Below are positions 60,611-64,000 of a stretch of 64,000 nucleotides of DNA, piece by piece (within the stretch, counting starts at the first letter, position 1; the number at the start of each line of letters is the position of its first letter). The position numbers and the translations under genes are program-made. The stretch lies in NCBI RefSeq assembly GCF_024138145.1, contig NZ_CP099997.1, positions 1,054,001-1,118,000 of the forward strand, written 5' to 3'. This DNA comes from Natronosalvus halobius. Its GTDB lineage: Archaea; Halobacteriota; Halobacteria; Halobacteriales; Natrialbaceae. The notes under the pieces were generated by a model. The model was not told where the DNA came from. It searched no databases and saw only the letters and a list, made by a program, of their open reading frames with translations.

Positions 60611-60724
60611 GCGGTGCGGTTGACCACGTCGCCCCACCTCGACGACATCGACCAGCGAGCCGCTGGAGCAGACTCGAGCGAGTGACGTGAGGCTTAACCG
60701 GTCGCGGTTCGAAGGATACTACCA

Positions 60725-61171
60725 ATGACCACCGTGACCCTTCTCGGGACGCGTCTCGCCGACCCCGGCACCGAGTTCGTCTACGAGGGCGAGGCCGACG
60801 GCTGCGCCGGCTGTCCCTACCGGAGCCAGTGTCTCAACCTCGAGGTCGGCCGCCGCTACCGCGTCACCGACGTGCGAGAGAACGCCCAGACGCTCGAGTG
60901 TGCGATGCACGACGAAGGCGTCCGCGCCGTCGAGGTCGAACCGGCGACCGTCGCGGCGAACGTCCCCTCGAAGGGCGCGTTCAGCGGGAGCAAGGCGAGC
61001 CTGAGCGGCCCCTGTCCGTACATCGACTGTCCGAGCCACGCCTACTGCGAACCCGACGGTGTCGAGTTCGACCGCGAGTACCGGATCCAGCAACTGTTCG
61101 GCGATCCGCCACACGAGGTCTGTCACCTGAATCGCTCGCTCGAGCAGGTCGAACTCGATCCGGCGGAGTAG
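60725..61171 (+). CDS. UPF0179 Cys-rich archaeal protein
   Basis: 148 residues. Cys-rich: CAGCPYRSQC, ECAMHD, CPYIDCPSHAYC, HEVC, a pattern of the archaeal UPF0179 family and suggestive of an Fe-S or zinc site. N-terminus TTVTLLGTRLADPGTEFVYEG is the family opening. Function unknown. It follows the SufS-SufU gene on the same strand, so an Fe-S link is an inference from position. Confidence 0.9.
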   Translation: MTTVTLLGTRLADPGTEFVYEGEADGCAGCPYRSQCLNLEVGRRYRVTDVRENAQTLECAMHDEGVRAVEVEPATVAANVPSKGAFSGSKASLSGPCPYIDCPSHAYCEPDGVEFDREYRIQQLFGDPPHEVCHLNRSLEQVELDPAE

Positions 61172-61285
61172 CCGGCTGGAGTCCGTAGTTCTTACCGATT
61201 TTGTCGCGTTCGTCCCCGAAGCAACGGTGAAATCGTTGTTTGACCTTCCAGAGAGCACTTATCGTCTCCAGCGAGAGTATCGCGT

Positions 61286-62443
61286 ATGGATCCCTCCAGG
61301 CGAACGATTCTTCGCTCGGGCGCACTCGGTGTCGGGCTCGCCGTCGCCGGCTGTCTCGACGCCAGTCCGACCGGCTCGAACCCCGGTGACGGAGACGATG
61401 AGGACGACCCGAGCGACGGTGACGGGACTAACAGCACCAACGGCACCGACGACTCGAATCACGACGACACTGGTTCGAGTCCCGAAATCACTGCCGTCGA
61501 GACCATCGCACTCGAGCCCCGAACCGACGAACCGCTGTGGGCCGCCGACGGGGTCGGCACCGTCGCGCTCCTCACTGATCCCGACGTCCTCGAGCGACTG
61601 GACGCCGTCGCGACGAACCGAACCGCCGAAACTGTGGACCCGTTCCTCGAAGAGACCGACTTCGAGACGGAGGTGCTCGTGCTCCTCGAATCCGGTGGCC
61701 CGACGATCTGTCACGACAGCATCGAGATCGACGACGTGAGATTCGACGCCCAGGAGAGCGCGATCACGGCGACGGCGAAGGTCGTCGACTCGAGCGACGG
61801 CGGCTGTGGAGAGGCGTTGGCCTACCCGTCCTCGCTCACGCGCGTCTCGTTCGACGGCGACGGGGTATGGCTCCACAACGCCGTCGTCACACTCACCGAC
61901 GGCTGGGGAAACACCGAAACCGTCGAGGCGGCTCACGAGCGTGTCATCGACCCGGTCGGACTCGAGGGTGGCGTCGAGCCTGACGGCGATCCGGCGACGA
62001 TTCCGAAACCGCTCGAGTGCTCGGACGACGACTTCCAGCGCCTCTCGTCCGCGCAGTCGGTTCGTTGGGGCGACGCGGATGCGTTCGCCATGCGCGTCGA
62101 CTCGCTCGAGGTCGCTCGCGGCGAGTCGGTGTCCATCACGATGAGAAACCTCACCAGCGTCGAGCAGGGTACCGGCAACGACCGGAAATTCTCGCTCGAG
62201 GTCCAGACCGAGGCTGGCTGGCAGGAGGTCCGGGGCCACCGTTCCGAACACGGCATCGGATACACGGATGAGGGCATCATACACCGACCCGGCGAGGGCT
62301 TCGACTGGGAGATCGAACTCACTGAGGCGGCCGTCCAGGAGCTGTACTCCGGACTCGAGGTCTGCCCGGGGCTCCCAGCCGGCCGGTACCGGTTCGTCTA
62401 CTGGCCGCTCGACCTGGCGGTGGCGTTCGACGTGCTCGAGTGA
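61286..62443 (+). CDS. Tat lipoprotein, unknown function
   Basis: 385 residues. The leader has twin arginines (SRRTILRSGALGVGLAVAGC) with an AVAGC lipobox, so Tat-exported and lipid-anchored. An acidic linker (NPGDGDDEDDPSDGDG) leads into a domain with ICHDSIEIDDVRF and DGGCGEALAYPSSLTRVSF, then a second unit with VSITMRNLTSV. Two Cys could form a disulfide. No family recognised. The CH...C...Y arrangement recalls the exported protein at 11115-11762. Confidence 0.75.
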   Translation: MDPSRRTILRSGALGVGLAVAGCLDASPTGSNPGDGDDEDDPSDGDGTNSTNGTDDSNHDDTGSSPEITAVETIALEPRTDEPLWAADGVGTVALLTDPDVLERLDAVATNRTAETVDPFLEETDFETEVLVLLESGGPTICHDSIEIDDVRFDAQESAITATAKVVDSSDGGCGEALAYPSSLTRVSFDGDGVWLHNAVVTLTDGWGNTETVEAAHERVIDPVGLEGGVEPDGDPATIPKPLECSDDDFQRLSSAQSVRWGDADAFAMRVDSLEVARGESVSITMRNLTSVEQGTGNDRKFSLEVQTEAGWQEVRGHRSEHGIGYTDEGIIHRPGEGFDWEIELTEAAVQELYSGLEVCPGLPAGRYRFVYWPLDLAVAFDVLE

Positions 62444-62557
62444 CCGGCCTCTAGTTGGAAAAGAGCTATCCGCCGAATTCGTTCACGAGACCCTGTCAGT
62501 CACGCGTTCGTGGAATAGCATCTTTGTCGGCGCTCCCATGTAGTGGACTGGATTCAC

Positions 62558-63925
62558 ATGAGCGACGCGAACACCCGACGGCGCTTTCTGCGCCACCTCG
62601 GAACGGGCGTCACCCTGACCGCGGCCCTGGCCGGCGAGGTCGGCGGAACTGACGGCAATCGATTCCAGGACGAGGGAAACGGCGATGGAACGGACGTCGA
62701 ATCCGAAGCCGATGACGAGGGAGACGGCGACGAAGGGGACGGACTCGACGGCGAAGACGACTCGAGCGACGACCCCGCCGTGACGCAGGTCGTCGCCGGC
62801 CCCGACGGCGCCTGGCGGTTCGAACCCGAGGACGTCGACATCGGTCTCGGGGAGGCGGTCGAGTGGACGTTCGCCAGCGCGGGCCACAACGTCACCTCCC
62901 TTCCCGGGGCGTCGGAAAAGAATCGAAACCCGCCGAACGCGGAGCCGTTCGCCTCCTACGAGGGTGACGCCCACTTCTCGGTCGTTCCGGAGGGGAGTAC
63001 GTACCGCCACGTCTTCACCACCCCCGGCGAGTACGAGTACGTCTGCGTCCCCCACGAGAACACGATGGTCGGTACCGTGCAGGTCGACGCGTGCGCGGAC
63101 GAAACGATCACCGTCGACCCCGACGGCGACCGCCGATTCGAACCCGACGCGCTCGAGATCGGGCTCGGGGACACGGTGGAGTGGCAGTTCGAGGAGGAGG
63201 GGCACAACGTGACCGCACACCCGGACGCCTCCGACAATACGTCGGTGCCGGAGGGGGCCGAGCCGTTCGCCTCCTACGATCTCTCGAGCGGCGAGGACGA
63301 CGATGAAGGCGTAGGCGAAGACGAGGGTGAAGGCGAAGACGTGGGTGAAGAAGACGGCCAGAACGAGGCCGAGAACGAGGGTTCCGAGATCGACCACGAG
63401 GCCACCCGCGAGGCCGACGAAACGTTCGCTCACGCGTTCGAAACCCCCGGAGCGTACGAGTACGTCTGCACGATCCACGACCAGGAGATGATCGGTACCG
63501 TGGAGGTCCTGGACGAACCGGACGCGACCGTCACCGTCGCGCCGGACGGCGAGCTCGCGTTCGAACCGGAATCGGTCTCGCTCGAGGCCGGCGATGTCGT
63601 CCGCTGGACGTTCGAGGAGGAGGGACACAACGTGACCGCCCACCCGGACGCGTCCGACAACGCGTCGGTGTCGGAGGGAGCCGAGCCGTTCGCCTCCTAC
63701 GACCTCTCGGCCGACGAGGGCAAAAACGGAGGCGGAGAGGGCGAAGCCGACGACATCGACCACGAGGCCACCCGCGAAAGCGGAGAGACATTCGACCATC
63801 GCTTCGTCGCCGTCGGGCAGTACGAGTACGTCTGTGCGATCCACGACGAGGAGATGGTCGGCACGATCGAGGTCGAACCGTGTAGCGACGGTGACGACGA
63901 GTCGAGCGAAGCGGCCGACGACTAG
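62558..63925 (+). CDS. Halocyanin-like protein with three cupredoxin domains
   Basis: 455 residues. Tat-type leader NTRRRFLRHLGTGVTLTAALA without a lipobox Cys, then an acidic linker. Three blue-copper domains, each with a full ligand set: H110, C163, H166, M170; H216, C304, H307, M311; and H357, C426, H429, M433. Domains 2 and 3 are most alike (EEEGHNVTAHPDASDN). An acidic insert (EDEGEGEDVGEEDGQNEAENEG) lies inside domain 2. It should carry electrons outside the membrane, with up to three copper ions. ATG 62558 is chosen; one at 62543 is in frame. Confidence 0.9.
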   Translation: MSDANTRRRFLRHLGTGVTLTAALAGEVGGTDGNRFQDEGNGDGTDVESEADDEGDGDEGDGLDGEDDSSDDPAVTQVVAGPDGAWRFEPEDVDIGLGEAVEWTFASAGHNVTSLPGASEKNRNPPNAEPFASYEGDAHFSVVPEGSTYRHVFTTPGEYEYVCVPHENTMVGTVQVDACADETITVDPDGDRRFEPDALEIGLGDTVEWQFEEEGHNVTAHPDASDNTSVPEGAEPFASYDLSSGEDDDEGVGEDEGEGEDVGEEDGQNEAENEGSEIDHEATREADETFAHAFETPGAYEYVCTIHDQEMIGTVEVLDEPDATVTVAPDGELAFEPESVSLEAGDVVRWTFEEEGHNVTAHPDASDNASVSEGAEPFASYDLSADEGKNGGGEGEADDIDHEATRESGETFDHRFVAVGQYEYVCAIHDEEMVGTIEVEPCSDGDDESSEAADD

Positions 63926-64000
63926 CCGTTTTCTCGACCTCGAGCGACGTTTCGTTCCGGACTCGAGGGGCCGAGAGCCGGTCAATCCGCACGATTCTCT

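Overview
The window is chromosomal DNA of a haloarchaeon, most likely Natrialbales-like. The evidence is the very GC-rich coding sequence, strongly acidic proteins, leaderless TATA promoters about 25-30 nt before start codons, twin-arginine lipoproteins, a proteasome beta subunit, the archaeal SecE/Spt5 pair, multiprotein bridging factor, methenyl-tetrahydromethanopterin cyclohydrolase, HalOD1 and halocyanin domains, and the haloarchaeal glucose dehydrogenase/GfcR pair. I see no rRNA, CRISPR array, insertion sequence or phage gene. One tRNA is present (Leu, GAG). Family assignments come from reading the sequence and recalling families; no search was run.

Layout. (1) 1-11.1 kb is a carbon-acid region: a short-chain fatty acid transporter (cut by the left edge) divergent from an MFS carrier, an acyl-CoA synthetase, a GNAT acetyltransferase, a formate/nitrite-type channel fused to two UspA domains, methylmalonyl-CoA mutase, an aldo/keto reductase and methylmalonyl-CoA epimerase. 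Together these suggest uptake, activation and propionyl/methylmalonyl-CoA conversion of short carboxylates. (2) 11-16.5 kb: a Tat-secreted protein, a HAD phosphatase, glucose dehydrogenase overlapping gfcR, and a monothiol glutaredoxin. Gluconate dehydratase, the next step of the semi-phosphorylative Entner-Doudoroff route, lies at 36.6 kb and shares a promoter element with gdh. (3) 16.5-27.7 kb: ATP-grasp enzyme, PAPS-reductase-family protein, cold-shock protein, small membrane proteins, thioesterase, a YcaO protein with a Cys4 leader-binding-like front end, a divergent ThuA / Gfo-Idh-MocA pair, and lipoproteins. (4) 27.8-36.4 kb: housekeeping genes: psmB, UPF0212, an HTH-CBS regulator, two HAD phosphatases, mch, thiamine-binding protein, HalOD1, tRNA-Leu, MBF1 and AlaX. 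(5) 36.5-43.5 kb: gluconate dehydratase followed by a train of hairpins and a decayed tandem repeat, secE-spt5, zinc-finger and PHP proteins, a frameshifted Mut7-C gene, and PolX. (6) 43.7-58.8 kb: AN1-rhomboid protease, endonuclease V, HPP protein, acyltransferase, purD, thyA-folA, aconitase, DUF255 protein, thioredoxin and cysteine synthase. (7) 58.8-64 kb: a fused SufS-SufU, UPF0179, a lipoprotein and a three-domain cupredoxin.

The most unusual items are the single-chain cysteine desulfurase/SufU scaffold, the YcaO protein with its own CxxC...CxC domain, the FNT-UspA-UspA fusion, the triple cupredoxin, the one-base frameshift in the Mut7-C gene, the gdh/gluconate dehydratase promoter element, two TATA boxes that could fire in both directions, and two unusual tandem-repeat patches (38.0-38.16 kb and 58.09-58.16 kb). 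I do not see a clearly new multi-gene defence or mobile system.
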